From the NCBI RefSeq assembly GCF_963676855.1, contig NZ_OY781460.1:496001-560000 (forward strand): DNA of 64,000 bases, in the 5' to 3' direction. Under the pieces are notes generated by a model. The model worked only from the letters and a program-made list of their open reading frames with translations. It was not told the origin of the DNA and did not search any database. This stretch comes from an uncultured Anaeromusa sp. (lineage in GTDB: Bacteria > Bacillota > Negativicutes > Anaeromusales > Anaeromusaceae). The position numbers and the translations under genes are program-made. Shown here piece after piece: positions 17,219 through 26,815 of the stretch (within the stretch, counting starts at the first letter, position 1; every line of letters begins with the position of its first letter).

Positions 17219-17389
17219 AGCAATGATTGTAGTTGAGACTTTTATTGGAGCAAGACGGTCCGCAGGACGCAAATGCTGACTAAGGGGGATAACAGTTTCG
17301 CTTGTTTGAGCGCAGCGAGTTAAGAAACTGCCTCCTTGGTCAGCATTTGCGAGGCGCGCGCAAATCTTGTCTCAAAGGCAATCATGCTG
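17219..17389. repeat. ~170-bp foldback element between nifB and ferredoxin
   Basis: Outer arms ATGATTG…TTGAGAC pair imperfectly. Inner arms GCAAATGCTGAC (17269-17280) and GTCAGCATTTGC (17339-17350) pair perfectly, followed inward by AAGG and CAGTTTC/GAAACTG. The centre is GAGCGCAGCGAG. No coding capacity. It interrupts the otherwise tightly packed nif operon, so it is probably a MITE-like insertion. Confidence 0.6.
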
Positions 17390-17423
17390 TCCATTCTATT
17401 CAGCAACCTCCACATCCAAAAAA

Positions 17424-18692
17424 TCACATCGCTCGTTTCTGCCGCAAGCATTCCGCTGCAAACAATAACCCTTCGTCAACACTGTTGCACGATTCGACAC
17501 TGACAATGCCCGCCTGCTGCAACCGCGCTTTGGCCCCCTGGCCAATCCGCATGGTCAGCACCGCATCACAGTCAGAAAGCAATTGCACCAAGCTTCCCTT
17601 GTGCATATCCTCTTCTTCACAAACATCCTTCCCCCGGCAATAGCGCAAGCTAGGTCGCGTTTCCAAAAACTTCATCTGTTTGCCCCGCACCTGGTAGATA
17701 TGAAACTGCTCAGCATGGCCATAATGCAAATCCACCAATTTTTGATATTTAGAAGTAACGGCAATACGGTATACGCCAGCAGCGGCAATCGGCTGCTGCG
17801 GTTGCTCATGCAAGCGGTAACGCGATGATTCGTCTTGTGTTAAAAGCCCGATAGCGTCGGCTCGACACTGCTGACAATGACGCATCTGTCGTAAATCGAT
17901 TTGGCAACGCTCACGCAGCGCGTCTAAATCGCGCCGATTGGTTTGCGGCAGGTCTTCAAAGGCGCTCCCCGGAGCCGGAATCAAAGGCATAATGTTGCTC
18001 ACAAACGCGCCTAACTCTCTGGCTTTTTTCACTACCTCCGGAATATGCGCTTCATTTACGCCAGGAACCATGACGGTATTAATTTTTACCAAGGCTCCTG
18101 CCGCCGTCAAACGGGCAATGCCGACTTGCTGATTTTCCATAAGGCGTTTAGCCGCCTCTTCACCGCGAAGCACTTTGTTTTCATATAGCACATGGCGGTA
18201 CAGTTTAGCCCCCACTGCCGGATCCAGCGCATTCATGGTCACCGTAATGTGACGCACGCCCAGTTCCAGCAGCTCGTCCGCGTAGGCTGGCAACATCAAA
18301 CCGTTAGTGGACACGCAAAAAACCACGTTTTCATCCACTGCTCGAATAGCACGCAGCGACTTAGATACAGCCGGCCAATTGGCTAACGCGTCTCCAGGGC
18401 CAGCAATACCGACAACGCTCAAGTTCGGCATTTCTCGTTTCACCCAAAGGAACTTTTCTAACGCTTCTTCCGGCGACAATACCTCGCTAGTCACGCCAGG
18501 ACGGCTTTCATTGACGCAGTCGAACTTCCGGTTGCAGTAATTGCAGCTGATATTGCAGGCAGGCGCTACCGGCAGGTGCATGCGCGCATATTGGTGATGC
18601 GCTTCAAAGGAATAGCAGGGATGTTTCGCGGTGCTGGCAGCCAGCTCCGAAGACATGCCCTCGTACATACAGGAATCGGATTGACAGCTCAT
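17424..18692 (-). CDS. nifB: FeMo-cofactor biosynthesis radical SAM protein NifB, fused to NifX-like domain
   Basis: A 422-residue protein. The radical-SAM cluster motif is CNISCNYCNRKFDC (CxxxCxxC, about residues 46-59), with ESRPGVTSEVLSPEEAL typical of NifB, and further cysteines including CQQCRADAIGLL. From about residue 300 a NifX/dinitrogenase-cofactor-binding domain follows (VYRIAVTSKYQKLVDLHYGH). NifB makes NifB-co, the Fe-S-carbide precursor passed to NifEN. The start at 18692 has AGGAGG eight bases upstream; the GTG three codons earlier abuts it. Confidence 0.96.
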   Translation of the reverse strand: MSCQSDSCMYEGMSSELAASTAKHPCYSFEAHHQYARMHLPVAPACNISCNYCNRKFDCVNESRPGVTSEVLSPEEALEKFLWVKREMPNLSVVGIAGPGDALANWPAVSKSLRAIRAVDENVVFCVSTNGLMLPAYADELLELGVRHITVTMNALDPAVGAKLYRHVLYENKVLRGEEAAKRLMENQQVGIARLTAAGALVKINTVMVPGVNEAHIPEVVKKARELGAFVSNIMPLIPAPGSAFEDLPQTNRRDLDALRERCQIDLRQMRHCQQCRADAIGLLTQDESSRYRLHEQPQQPIAAAGVYRIAVTSKYQKLVDLHYGHAEQFHIYQVRGKQMKFLETRPSLRYCRGKDVCEEEDMHKGSLVQLLSDCDAVLTMRIGQGAKARLQQAGIVSVESCNSVDEGLLFAAECLRQKRAM

Positions 18693-18708
18693 GAAGCCCA
18701 CCTCCTTT

Positions 18709-20100
18709 TCAATTACGCCCGTCGTCAGCGTATCGTTTTTCTTCCGGTCGCCAAAAGGCGTTTGCCATAGCCTGCCGGTAATGCTTGTGCTTATGGTCTA
18801 AAAGAGAGTTTGTCAACCGATCTAGCAAGAGTGAGGCGCCTTCATATCCTACAGACAATTGTCTAGCGCCGCCTACACGGTCCAAAATAGGAAACCCTAA
18901 GCGTATTAACGGAATGCCGCAGCGTTCTTCTAGATACCGTCCTTCAGAAGAACCGATAACCAGATTGACCTGCCTCTCTTCTACTGCTTGCCGAATGGAA
19001 ACAAAATCAGCTCCCGCTAAAAGCAGCGGTATTTCTCGAAACTCCGCCAGCTTTTTTTCAAGCAGCGGTACAAGGCGGCTGCCTCGGCTGCCTGTAGCTG
19101 CAATCACCGGCAAAAGACCGTTTTCCAAGCACAAGGCGGTCACCGCGTAGACCATGTCCGGCTCGCCATAAATAGCGCAACGCCCGGCAAAATTGTATTT
19201 GTGACTGTCTACCATGGCGTCTTGCAGACGACCACGCTGCTGCTCCAACTCTTGCGGTATCTTTTTGCCGCTGACTTCCTGCAGCGTCGCCAAGAATAAA
19301 TCAGTATTTTCTAGGCCAATCGGCAAAGGCAAGGTATAGCAAGGAACGCCAAAATGCTCTTCTAAATACATGCCTGCCGAAAAAGCGTTTTTTACGGTAC
19401 AGCCCAACTGCAGCGTCGCTTTCGCTCCGCCCATCCCCCGGATACCCTTGAGAGAGGTCCCGCCCGGCCCTAGCTTGCGGTACTCCTTCAAATACGGCTT
19501 GTCCAGTGTCTCGGAGATATCCGGCAAAAACGTATAGGAAACATCCATAGACTCTAACAGACCTTTGATCCAACGAATGTCCGCCGGGCTGAGAAGCGCG
19601 CTGATAATATTGATGCCTTCGTGCCGCACTTCGTCTGTCGCCAACGTCTCTACCACCGCTCGTAAGGTCCGATGATATCCTTCACCGAAACTATCTCCGT
19701 AACCAGGCGTAGATGCCGCTACCAACGCCACCCCCGCTTGCGAGTGACTTTGCATATATTCTTCAGCGATGCGCTTTACATCTTCGCCAATGGTTTCTGC
19801 CAAGCAGGTGGTAACGATGCCGACTACCTCGGGATGATAGATGGCGCAAATATTATCGATAGCCTGCTTGAGCTGGCCTTCGCCACCATACACAGTGCCT
19901 TTTTCGTTCAAAGAGGACGATCCTACGTCAATGGGTTCATTATAGTGTTCGGCGATATGACGCCGCATATACGTACTGCAGCCTTGGGAGCCATGCACAA
20001 TCACCATTGCTTTTTCAATGCCCTTCAAGGCTAAAATGCCGCCCATAGGCATGCACATGTTGCAGGGATTTTCATTGACATTGCGGCTGCGCATCACCAT
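18709..20100 (-). CDS. nifN: FeMo-cofactor scaffold subunit NifN
   Basis: A 463-residue NifK-like protein. Visible: NPCNMCMPMGGILALKGIEKAM at the start, HGSQGCSTYMRRH, VVGIVTTCLAETIGED and GFPILDRVGGARQLSVGYEGA at the end, as in NifN. With NifE it forms the scaffold on which NifB-co becomes FeMo-co. AAAGGCGG lies eight bases before the chosen ATG, which is 1 base beyond the nifE stop. nifB follows after 16 bases. Confidence 0.95.
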   Translation of the reverse strand: MVMRSRNVNENPCNMCMPMGGILALKGIEKAMVIVHGSQGCSTYMRRHIAEHYNEPIDVGSSSLNEKGTVYGGEGQLKQAIDNICAIYHPEVVGIVTTCLAETIGEDVKRIAEEYMQSHSQAGVALVAASTPGYGDSFGEGYHRTLRAVVETLATDEVRHEGINIISALLSPADIRWIKGLLESMDVSYTFLPDISETLDKPYLKEYRKLGPGGTSLKGIRGMGGAKATLQLGCTVKNAFSAGMYLEEHFGVPCYTLPLPIGLENTDLFLATLQEVSGKKIPQELEQQRGRLQDAMVDSHKYNFAGRCAIYGEPDMVYAVTALCLENGLLPVIAATGSRGSRLVPLLEKKLAEFREIPLLLAGADFVSIRQAVEERQVNLVIGSSEGRYLEERCGIPLIRLGFPILDRVGGARQLSVGYEGASLLLDRLTNSLLDHKHKHYRQAMANAFWRPEEKRYADDGRN

Positions 20101-20101
20101 G

Positions 20102-21493
20102 CTACACACCGCCTTTCTTCAGCCACGGCGCCTCGCCCAAGTGCCGCCAAACCGGCGAGCAGATGGAAGAGTACACTTCTTTGGCAAAATTCAGCGCCCC
20201 CACATAGCCACTGAGAGGATGCTTGCGATCATGATTATGATCCAAAAACGCCCGCCCCAGCTTGTAGGCCAACGGACGCTCTTTTACGCCCCCAACGAGA
20301 AGATCGGCTCCTTGTTCAAGTAAAAACCGCTCCAACTCCGCCGGATTGGCGTCATCTAAGATGACCGCGCCTTCTTGGACTAAGTCATTCATCAGCGCGT
20401 ATTCCTCTTTGCGTCCAGTCTGGCTTCCCACCATAACCACTTCCATGCCGACTTCTCGAAACTGCCGAATCAGCGAGACGGCCTTAAAGCCACCGCCCAC
20501 ATATACCGCCGCTTTTTTTCCCTCCAGATACTGTCGATATGCTTCCACTTGCGGCGCGTAGGCAGCTTCTTCCGTTTGAATGACAGCTTCCGCATTGGCT
20601 GCAATTTGCGCGTCTCCCAGCTCTTGCGCGATGGCCCGCAGTGAAGACGCTGTATCCTCCATACCCAGAAAGGAAACTTGTAACGACGGAATCCCATACA
20701 CTTCTTGCATATTTCCCGCCAGATACTGCATAGAACCGGCGCACTGAATAATGTTCAACTCCGCTTCCGGCGCCCGCTTTAAATCTGCATAGGTTGCGTC
20801 GCCGGTAAAAACCACATTAAGCTCTACACCCAACCGGCGGAGATAGTCGCGAATAATCCAAGCCTCTCCGGCCAAATTGAAATCTCCTAAATAGTTAATC
20901 ACCGGTTTGCCACTTTTTTTACGACGTTCCTGGCAACGGAGCGCCGCCTCCGCCGGAGGCATAGCAATCAGGCGTAGTAACGCATCACAAGCCGCTCGGT
21001 AGCCGGCAGCCTTATTGCCGATAAACCCACTAGACTCCACCGGCAGTACTTCAATACCATGCCGCTCTGAAGCCGCCTTGCATACCGCCTTCAAGTCATC
21101 GCCAATAACGCCGACAATACAGGTAGAGTACACGAAGGCCAAGGGCGGCCGGTATTTAGTAATCAGCTCATCCAAACAAAGAGCCAGCTTCTTTTCACCG
21201 CCAAAAATAATATCTTCTTCTTGCATATCTGTCGAAAAGCTATTGCGAAACAACTCTTCGCCGCTGCTTAGACTGCCTCGAATATCCCAAGTATAACTGG
21301 CGCAGCCGATAGGGCCGTGCACCAAATGCAACGCGTCGGTAATCGGGTTGAGCACGACCCGCGCGCCGCAGTAGACGCAAGCCCGTTGACTGACGCAGCC
21401 GGCAATGCTGTCAGCGTCGCACTGCAACGTTTTTTTCTGGCCTTTTGTTACAATAAACGCGTCTCTAGCCGCTAGACTTCTCGCCTCTTCCAT
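20102..21493 (-). CDS. nifE: FeMo-cofactor scaffold subunit NifE
   Basis: A 463-residue NifD-like protein. Motifs: CVSQRACVYCGARVVLNPI, HGPIGCASYTWDIRG, VYSTCIVGVIGDD and the cofactor-region Cys in NIIQCAGSMQYLA. The end HPLSGYVGALNFAKEVY is typical for NifE. The ATG at 21493 has GGGAGG eight bases upstream; an ATG-like frame three codons earlier lacks spacing. A 317-base spacer separates it from nifK, so nifEN and downstream genes may have a separate promoter or RNA processing site. Confidence 0.95.
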   Translation of the reverse strand: MEEARSLAARDAFIVTKGQKKTLQCDADSIAGCVSQRACVYCGARVVLNPITDALHLVHGPIGCASYTWDIRGSLSSGEELFRNSFSTDMQEEDIIFGGEKKLALCLDELITKYRPPLAFVYSTCIVGVIGDDLKAVCKAASERHGIEVLPVESSGFIGNKAAGYRAACDALLRLIAMPPAEAALRCQERRKKSGKPVINYLGDFNLAGEAWIIRDYLRRLGVELNVVFTGDATYADLKRAPEAELNIIQCAGSMQYLAGNMQEVYGIPSLQVSFLGMEDTASSLRAIAQELGDAQIAANAEAVIQTEEAAYAPQVEAYRQYLEGKKAAVYVGGGFKAVSLIRQFREVGMEVVMVGSQTGRKEEYALMNDLVQEGAVILDDANPAELERFLLEQGADLLVGGVKERPLAYKLGRAFLDHNHDRKHPLSGYVGALNFAKEVYSSICSPVWRHLGEAPWLKKGGV

Positions 21494-21810
21494 GGCACAC
21501 ACCTCCCTACTACACGGCCCACAGACTTACGAACAGCTCACGATAAAACAGTTCTTTTTCCGCCATACTTTGGCAGAAAGCCTCGGCAGAGCGCCGCTAT
21601 GCCTACGTTTTCTTTCGCGTACGGCAGGAAAATCTCTTGTTTTCTCGGAGCGTTCGTTTCATCCGTGGTGCCTTTTCTTTTTATTACGTTTTGGTACTTG
21701 GAGGACGGGAATTCACTATTTTTTCTAGTTCTTTTGTTAAATGACTAGCCCTGACGGTGTGCTCATGCAATTATTGTTTCCCTTTTGGTCCCACAGATTT
21801 ATTATCCGAC
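21494..21810 (-). other. structured spacer between nifK and nifE
   Basis: No gene is seen in 317 bases. On the nif strand there are several short hairpins (for example GAAAA-7-TTTTC, GCCGTACG…CGTAGGC and GCCA-5-TGGC). There is no intrinsic terminator after nifK. A weak promoter candidate is TTAACA, 16 bases, TAGTGA. I could not match it to a known riboswitch. Confidence 0.35.
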
Positions 21811-23199
21811 TTACATAACCAATTCGAAATCTTCGTCTTTGGCATCCCGGTCAGCGCGATCCAAGAGAGCGCCGCTGATCATTTCGATAAGACGCATGGC
21901 GCCTCGATAGCCTACGACCGGGAAGTAAGAATGCACGCTGCGGTCCAGAATGGGGAACCCGAGCCGCACAAAAGGAATATCTTCCGCTTTGGCGATATAC
22001 TTGCCGTAGGTATTGCCGATAAGCAAATCCACTGGCTCATTTTTGATCCACTGATGCAATGCAAACAAATCTCCCGCTGCTTTGACGTTGCCTTTGAGTC
22101 CCGCGCCGTCAAGAAGCGTCTTAATGTCTGCTTCGAAGCTTCCCAGCCCCGCTCCCAAAGCGCCGCCGGGAGTACCTGTAAGGACATGCACCGGTTTCAT
22201 CCCCAAGCTAAGAGCAAACTCAGTCATCGCCACCACTACATCTGGATCGCCGAAAATCGCCACTTTTTTGCCGTGAAAATGGAAATGCGTATCCGTCATA
22301 ATGTCTACCAATTGACCGCGTTCTTCTTCCAGTTCGTACGGAATTTCCTTGGCAAACGCGCCCCTCAACGCCATCAAAAAAGCGTCTGTCGCTTTTATAC
22401 CGATAGGCGTTTTTAAATCCACCTTGGGCACTTTGCATTTTTTCTCCAACAGCTCCGCCGCGTCCATGGAGGCAAAATGACCCAGCGAAAGAGTGATTCT
22501 GGAATTGCCGGCGTCTTTGACGTCGTCCAGCAGCGCGCCTCCTTTGGGATACATAGCGAAGCTTCCTGTCATCGGCGAATCCACTACGCCCGAAGTATCC
22601 GGGAACATGTGGAACGGCACATCCATCAAGTTGGTCAAGCGTTTGATTTCTCGCATATCTCCTGGATTAACGAAGCCAGGCAAAAGATTGACCTGCTCTT
22701 TTTTAAACGTTCCTGTGGCTTCGCAAAAATACTTAACCATGGCTTTTGTCATGTTGGAAAAGCCCGTAATATGAGAGCCCTGATAACTGGGAGTATTAGC
22801 GTGAAACACCACTTTGCCTTCCGGTATCTCCGATTGATAAATAATCGTCGGGATATCATCGCCAATCGTCTCCGACAGACAAGTAGTATGAATGGCGATA
22901 ATTTCCGGATCATAGACCTCAAAGATATTGCGGATTGATGTTTTTAAATTGGCACCGCCACCGAATACGGAAGCGCCTTCCGTAAAGCTGCTAGTCGTCG
23001 CCATAATGGGATCGCGAAAATGTCGGGTTAAATGCATGCGGTGAAAGGAGCAGCATCCTTGCGAACCGTGACTATGGGGCATGCAGCTGTGCAACCCGAG
23101 GGCCGCATACATGGCGCCAATAGGCTGGCACGTTTTAGCAGGATTGATCATACCGCCGCTTTTACGTTCGACAATGGTTTTCGGCGTGTGATTGAGCAT
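21811..23199 (-). CDS. nifK: nitrogenase MoFe protein beta chain
   Basis: A 462-residue beta subunit of the short clostridial type, lacking the N-terminal extension of Azotobacter NifK. P-cluster cysteines: AKTCQPIGAMYAALG, HGSQGCCSFHRMHL and IHTTCLSETIGDD. C-terminal GFPILDRSVHSYFPVVGYRGA is diagnostic. Its ATG overlaps the nifD stop (TGATG), with GGGGGT upstream inside the nifD end, so the two are translationally coupled for equal synthesis of the alpha2-beta2 enzyme. Confidence 0.98.
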   Translation of the reverse strand: MLNHTPKTIVERKSGGMINPAKTCQPIGAMYAALGLHSCMPHSHGSQGCCSFHRMHLTRHFRDPIMATTSSFTEGASVFGGGANLKTSIRNIFEVYDPEIIAIHTTCLSETIGDDIPTIIYQSEIPEGKVVFHANTPSYQGSHITGFSNMTKAMVKYFCEATGTFKKEQVNLLPGFVNPGDMREIKRLTNLMDVPFHMFPDTSGVVDSPMTGSFAMYPKGGALLDDVKDAGNSRITLSLGHFASMDAAELLEKKCKVPKVDLKTPIGIKATDAFLMALRGAFAKEIPYELEEERGQLVDIMTDTHFHFHGKKVAIFGDPDVVVAMTEFALSLGMKPVHVLTGTPGGALGAGLGSFEADIKTLLDGAGLKGNVKAAGDLFALHQWIKNEPVDLLIGNTYGKYIAKAEDIPFVRLGFPILDRSVHSYFPVVGYRGAMRLIEMISGALLDRADRDAKDEDFELVM

Positions 23200-24812
23200 C
23201 AGCGCGCACCCCCTTCATTCATACTGCCATCAAGAAGCGGCTGGTCTTTCCACGGCGGTGTGATGTAGTTCCACGTCGGCGAAGCAAAGGCCATACTGAC
23301 ATCACGAGCAAAATTCACGGCCCCGTTAAAGCCGGCATAAGGTCCGCTGTAGTCGTACGAGTGAAGCTGTTTAGCTGGAATCCCCATTTTCTGAACTACA
23401 TACTTATCCTTGATACCGGAAGCAAAAATATCCGGTTTAAGCAAGCGAATAAACTCTTCTGTCTCATAGTGGTTGATGTCATCGACAATAATACTGCCGT
23501 CCTTCATCTCCACATTCATGCCGTTATATTCTCCCAGCGGAATACTTCCTTTTAACATTTCCATTTTTTCCGGGGATATCTTCAATCGATACCGCCGTTC
23601 GTCTTGCTCCACGTGCAACTCAGGAATGTTTTTACTGTCTGCATCGGTTTTAATCGTGGGAATGACGACGCGACCTTCATAGTCGTCACGATGCGCAAAT
23701 TCATAACCGGCCAGCACTGTATCAATCCCCAGTTCGCCAAATAGCCCCTGATAATGATGCCCCCTGGAACCGCCTACAAAGCAGAACGCTGTTTTCCCTT
23801 CGCAGATCTTGCGGTACTGCTCCATCTGCGGCTGTACCCGCACCAGTTCTTTAGCGATAAAATCTTCGGTACGCTGGGTCAGGCCCGGGTCGTCAAAATA
23901 CTTGGCCATGTTGCGCAGCGTCTCAACGGTGCTATTAACACCGATGAAATTGACTTTTAACCATGGCGTGCCATACTTAATTTCCAGCATTTCTGCAATA
24001 TAGTTAATGGAACGATGACACTGCACCAGATTCAATTCCGACACATGAGCGTTGCGCAGTGACTCCCAGGAGCCGTCACCAGTCATAACCGTGACGATAT
24101 GATAACCAATTTCTTTGAGCATGCGCTCGACTTCCCAGCCGTCGCCGCCAATGTTGTACTCGCCGAGAATATTGATGGGAAATTTACCCGGCGCCTCCTC
24201 TAGATCGCTGTTGCCGATGACTTTGTCCATCAGATTGTTATTGGCGATATGATGTCCCGCCGACTGGCTGACTCCTTTATAGCCTTCACAGTTGAACGCC
24301 AACACCTGAATGCCGTATTTTTCCTGAGCGGTCCTGGCGACGGCGTTAATATCGTCACCAATAAGACCTACCGGACAAGTCGCGGAAATACTGATGGCCT
24401 TCGGGTGAAAAATCTCCACCACTTCGTCAATCATAGCCGTCAGTTTTTTCTCGCCGCCAAAAACAATATCACTTTCCTGCATATCAGTCGAAAAGCAGTA
24501 GTTGATGAAATTGTCGCCGCCTTCTTCGGTGCGGGCCTTGTTGCGCCGCGCACCCCAGGCATAGTAACTGCAACCGATAGGGCCATGCACAATATGCACC
24601 ATATCCTTTAGCGGCCCTACTACCACGCCTTTGCAGCCCGCATACGCGCAGCCGCGGTTGGTCATAATTCCTGGAACCGTTCTGGTATTAGCCTCAATTT
24701 CTTGCTGTTCCAGAACGCCATCTTTAATCAAAATGTGTTTCTTGCGATTTTTTTGGACCTTGCTCGGATAGCGGTCCAAGATGTCCTGAAGTTCTTTTTC
24801 GGTCATCGCCAT
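23199..24812 (-). CDS. nifD: nitrogenase MoFe protein alpha chain
   Basis: A 537-residue alpha subunit. P-cluster cysteines lie in NRGCAYAGCKGV, HGPIGCSYYAWGARR and SATCPVGLIGDD. Substrate-site Gln/His are in SQSAGHHIANN; the FeMo-co ligands are Cys in VQCHRSINYIAEM and His in LHSYDYSGPYAGF. These are Mo-enzyme features. The clostridial insertion of about 50 residues is present (near IPELHVEQDERRYRLKISPE). AGGAGGG lies eight bases before the ATG. Confidence 0.98.
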   Translation of the reverse strand: MAMTEKELQDILDRYPSKVQKNRKKHILIKDGVLEQQEIEANTRTVPGIMTNRGCAYAGCKGVVVGPLKDMVHIVHGPIGCSYYAWGARRNKARTEEGGDNFINYCFSTDMQESDIVFGGEKKLTAMIDEVVEIFHPKAISISATCPVGLIGDDINAVARTAQEKYGIQVLAFNCEGYKGVSQSAGHHIANNNLMDKVIGNSDLEEAPGKFPINILGEYNIGGDGWEVERMLKEIGYHIVTVMTGDGSWESLRNAHVSELNLVQCHRSINYIAEMLEIKYGTPWLKVNFIGVNSTVETLRNMAKYFDDPGLTQRTEDFIAKELVRVQPQMEQYRKICEGKTAFCFVGGSRGHHYQGLFGELGIDTVLAGYEFAHRDDYEGRVVIPTIKTDADSKNIPELHVEQDERRYRLKISPEKMEMLKGSIPLGEYNGMNVEMKDGSIIVDDINHYETEEFIRLLKPDIFASGIKDKYVVQKMGIPAKQLHSYDYSGPYAGFNGAVNFARDVSMAFASPTWNYITPPWKDQPLLDGSMNEGGAR

Positions 24813-24833
24813 GATGGCGTCCCTCCTTGTCTC

Positions 24834-25244
24834 TTAAATCGCTGCATCGCCTTTTTCCGCCGTACGCACTCGGTACGCATCCAGCAGTGGCAGAATGAAT
24901 ATTTTGCCGTCTCCAACTTGGTTGTTGGTCTGGTTTGCAGCAATAATCGATTTCACGATTTTATCCACATCAGTGTCATGAGCAATAACATTGAACATGC
25001 GCCGCGGAAACAGGCGAGTGCCGTCCAAAAAACCATCAATCAATACTTCCGCTTCACGCATGTCTTCTTCTTCTGCCAGCCGCATCAAGTCCGCTTTACG
25101 AGCGGCAATCATCGCCGGATCATCCACTAGCTTGCCCCGCCCCAGTACCTTAGTGGCCGTAAAACCGGCGGCTCCGCTTTCTACCAACGCTTTCTTCGTA
25201 GCATTGGTCTTATTCATACGCACAATAGCAATAATCTCTTTCAT
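24834..25244 (-). CDS. nifI2: nitrogenase PII-like regulator NifI2
   Basis: A 136-residue member of the GlnB/PII superfamily, longer than NifI1. Core strands MKEIIAIVRMNKTNATKKAL, VLGRGKL and VGDGKIFILPLLDAYRVRT are seen, with a long lysine/glutamate-rich T-loop between. NifI1 and NifI2 together bind nitrogenase and switch it off when ammonium is added, in response to 2-oxoglutarate. It lies between nifI1 and nifD as usual in clostridia and methanogens. Confidence 0.95.
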   Translation of the reverse strand: MKEIIAIVRMNKTNATKKALVESGAAGFTATKVLGRGKLVDDPAMIAARKADLMRLAEEEDMREAEVLIDGFLDGTRLFPRRMFNVIAHDTDVDKIVKSIIAANQTNNQVGDGKIFILPLLDAYRVRTAEKGDAAI

Positions 25245-25262
25245 AGACAGCGCTACTCCTTT

Positions 25263-25589
25263 CTACAGCCCAGTGGCTGCGGAGGATACCGTATACGCCT
25301 CTTCAATCGGCGTGATAAAAATCTTGCCATCCCCAAAAGCGCCGGAATCGCTTGTTTTAGCAGTACGCATGATGACGCTGACCACATCCTCCTTGTCCTC
25401 GTCCCGCACCGCCATCAAAATCATCACTTTGGGAATTTCATCGTAAACAATGCTGCCAATTTTGATGCCTTTTTGCTTGCCGCGACCCATAACATCAATG
25501 ACAGTTGCCGCGTGAAAGCCGGCCGTAGACAACTCATATAACACTTCATCCCGCTTTTCCGGACGAACAATCGCTCTTACCAACAACAT
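25263..25589 (-). CDS. nifI1: nitrogenase PII-like regulator NifI1
   Basis: A 108-residue PII-like protein: MLLVRAIVRPEKRDEVLYEL, VIDVMGRGKQKGI, then FGDGKIFITPIEEAYTVSS. The short form directly after nifH is typical. The ATG at 25589 has GGAG eight bases upstream; the GTG three codons earlier does not fit as well. The adjacent gene in the same transcript encodes NifI2. Confidence 0.95.
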   Translation of the reverse strand: MLLVRAIVRPEKRDEVLYELSTAGFHAATVIDVMGRGKQKGIKIGSIVYDEIPKVMILMAVRDEDKEDVVSVIMRTAKTSDSGAFGDGKIFITPIEEAYTVSSAATGL

Positions 25590-25619
25590 AGACTTCACTC
25601 CTTTTTGTTAGCGTTTTGC

Positions 25620-26508
<889 letters not shown>

Positions 26509-26514
26509 GAAATG

Positions 26515-26593
26515 GGTATGTCAAAGAAGCCCCCCTCGGGATTCACGACAAGCCCCCGCCGGAAGAGTAGTGCCATACTCTTTCGGCTTTTTT
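26515..26593 (+). ncRNA. candidate ~80-nt small RNA antisense to the nifH leader
   Basis: A consensus promoter with optimal spacing lies just upstream, and a strong intrinsic terminator ends it: CCGGAAGAGTA (26559-26569), loop GTGCCA, TACTCTTTCGG (26576-26586), then CTTTTTTC. No translatable frame is convincing. The body carries two unpaired C-runs, AGCCCCCC (26529-26535 region) and AGCCCCCG (26551-26558), of the type that pairs with G-rich ribosome-binding sites in Gram-positive small RNAs. It is fully complementary to the nifH 5' leader, which would be a cis target. Existence as a transcript is inferred. Confidence 0.55.
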
Positions 26594-26674
26594 CATTTGC
26601 GCCTTCCTCTTTGCCTGCAGCAGCCTCACCTCCTTTTCCATACACCTTTGCATCTGCTTCTTCAAGCTGCTCAT
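26543..26674 (-). CDS. possible 43-residue leader peptide upstream of nifH
   Basis: ATG at 26674 to TGA at 26545-26543. The product is basic, starting MSSLKKQMQRCMEKEV and ending WHYSSGGGLS. AGGA lies 11 bases upstream of the ATG, which is long. The 3' part coincides with the antisense RNA terminator, which could equally explain the base pattern, so coding status is uncertain. Confidence 0.25.
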   Translation of the reverse strand: MSSLKKQMQRCMEKEVRLLQAKRKAQMKKAERVWHYSSGGGLS

Positions 26675-26753
26675 TAAATTTCGCTTCCTAATTATGCGCA
26701 AAACGCGGCTAAACAGAATTTTTCCTGCTCATCCGCGTCAGCGCTGGAAACGC

Positions 26754-26796
26754 AAAAACCGGCCAAACCAAATGGTTCAGCCGGCTTCTACGCCGT
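26754..26796 (-). promoter_or_regulatory. attenuator in the nifH leader
   Basis: About 25 nt after the predicted start the transcript can form CCGGC-TG-AACC-ATTT-GGTT-TG-GCCGG followed by TTTTTG (26754-26784), an intrinsic terminator. An overlapping hairpin CGGC-GTAGAA-GCCG (26781-26796) uses part of the same CCGG and would compete with it. This is the layout of an antitermination switch. The hexaloop recalls ANTAR sites, but the first loop base is G, not A. Confidence 0.5.
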
Positions 26797-26815
26797 AACT
26801 CTTTTATTTGTGCCG

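Noticed and set aside
17085..17225. Group II intron or known structured RNA between nifB and ferredoxin
   Set aside because: Hairpins do not assemble into a domain V or any consensus I could recall, and there is no intron-encoded protein.
21560..21700. Molybdenum-cofactor riboswitch between nifK and nifE
   Set aside because: Some GC-rich hairpins, but the conserved Moco RNA core could not be found.
26545..26580. TGGCAC-N5-TTCC resembling a sigma-54 promoter upstream of nifH
   Set aside because: The -12 element should be TTGC; here it is TTCC, and the TGGCAC lies in the loop of the antisense terminator hairpin.
26781..26796. True ANTAR site in the nifH leader
   Set aside because: Only one hexaloop hairpin is clear and its loop begins with G rather than A; second hairpin lacks a hexaloop.
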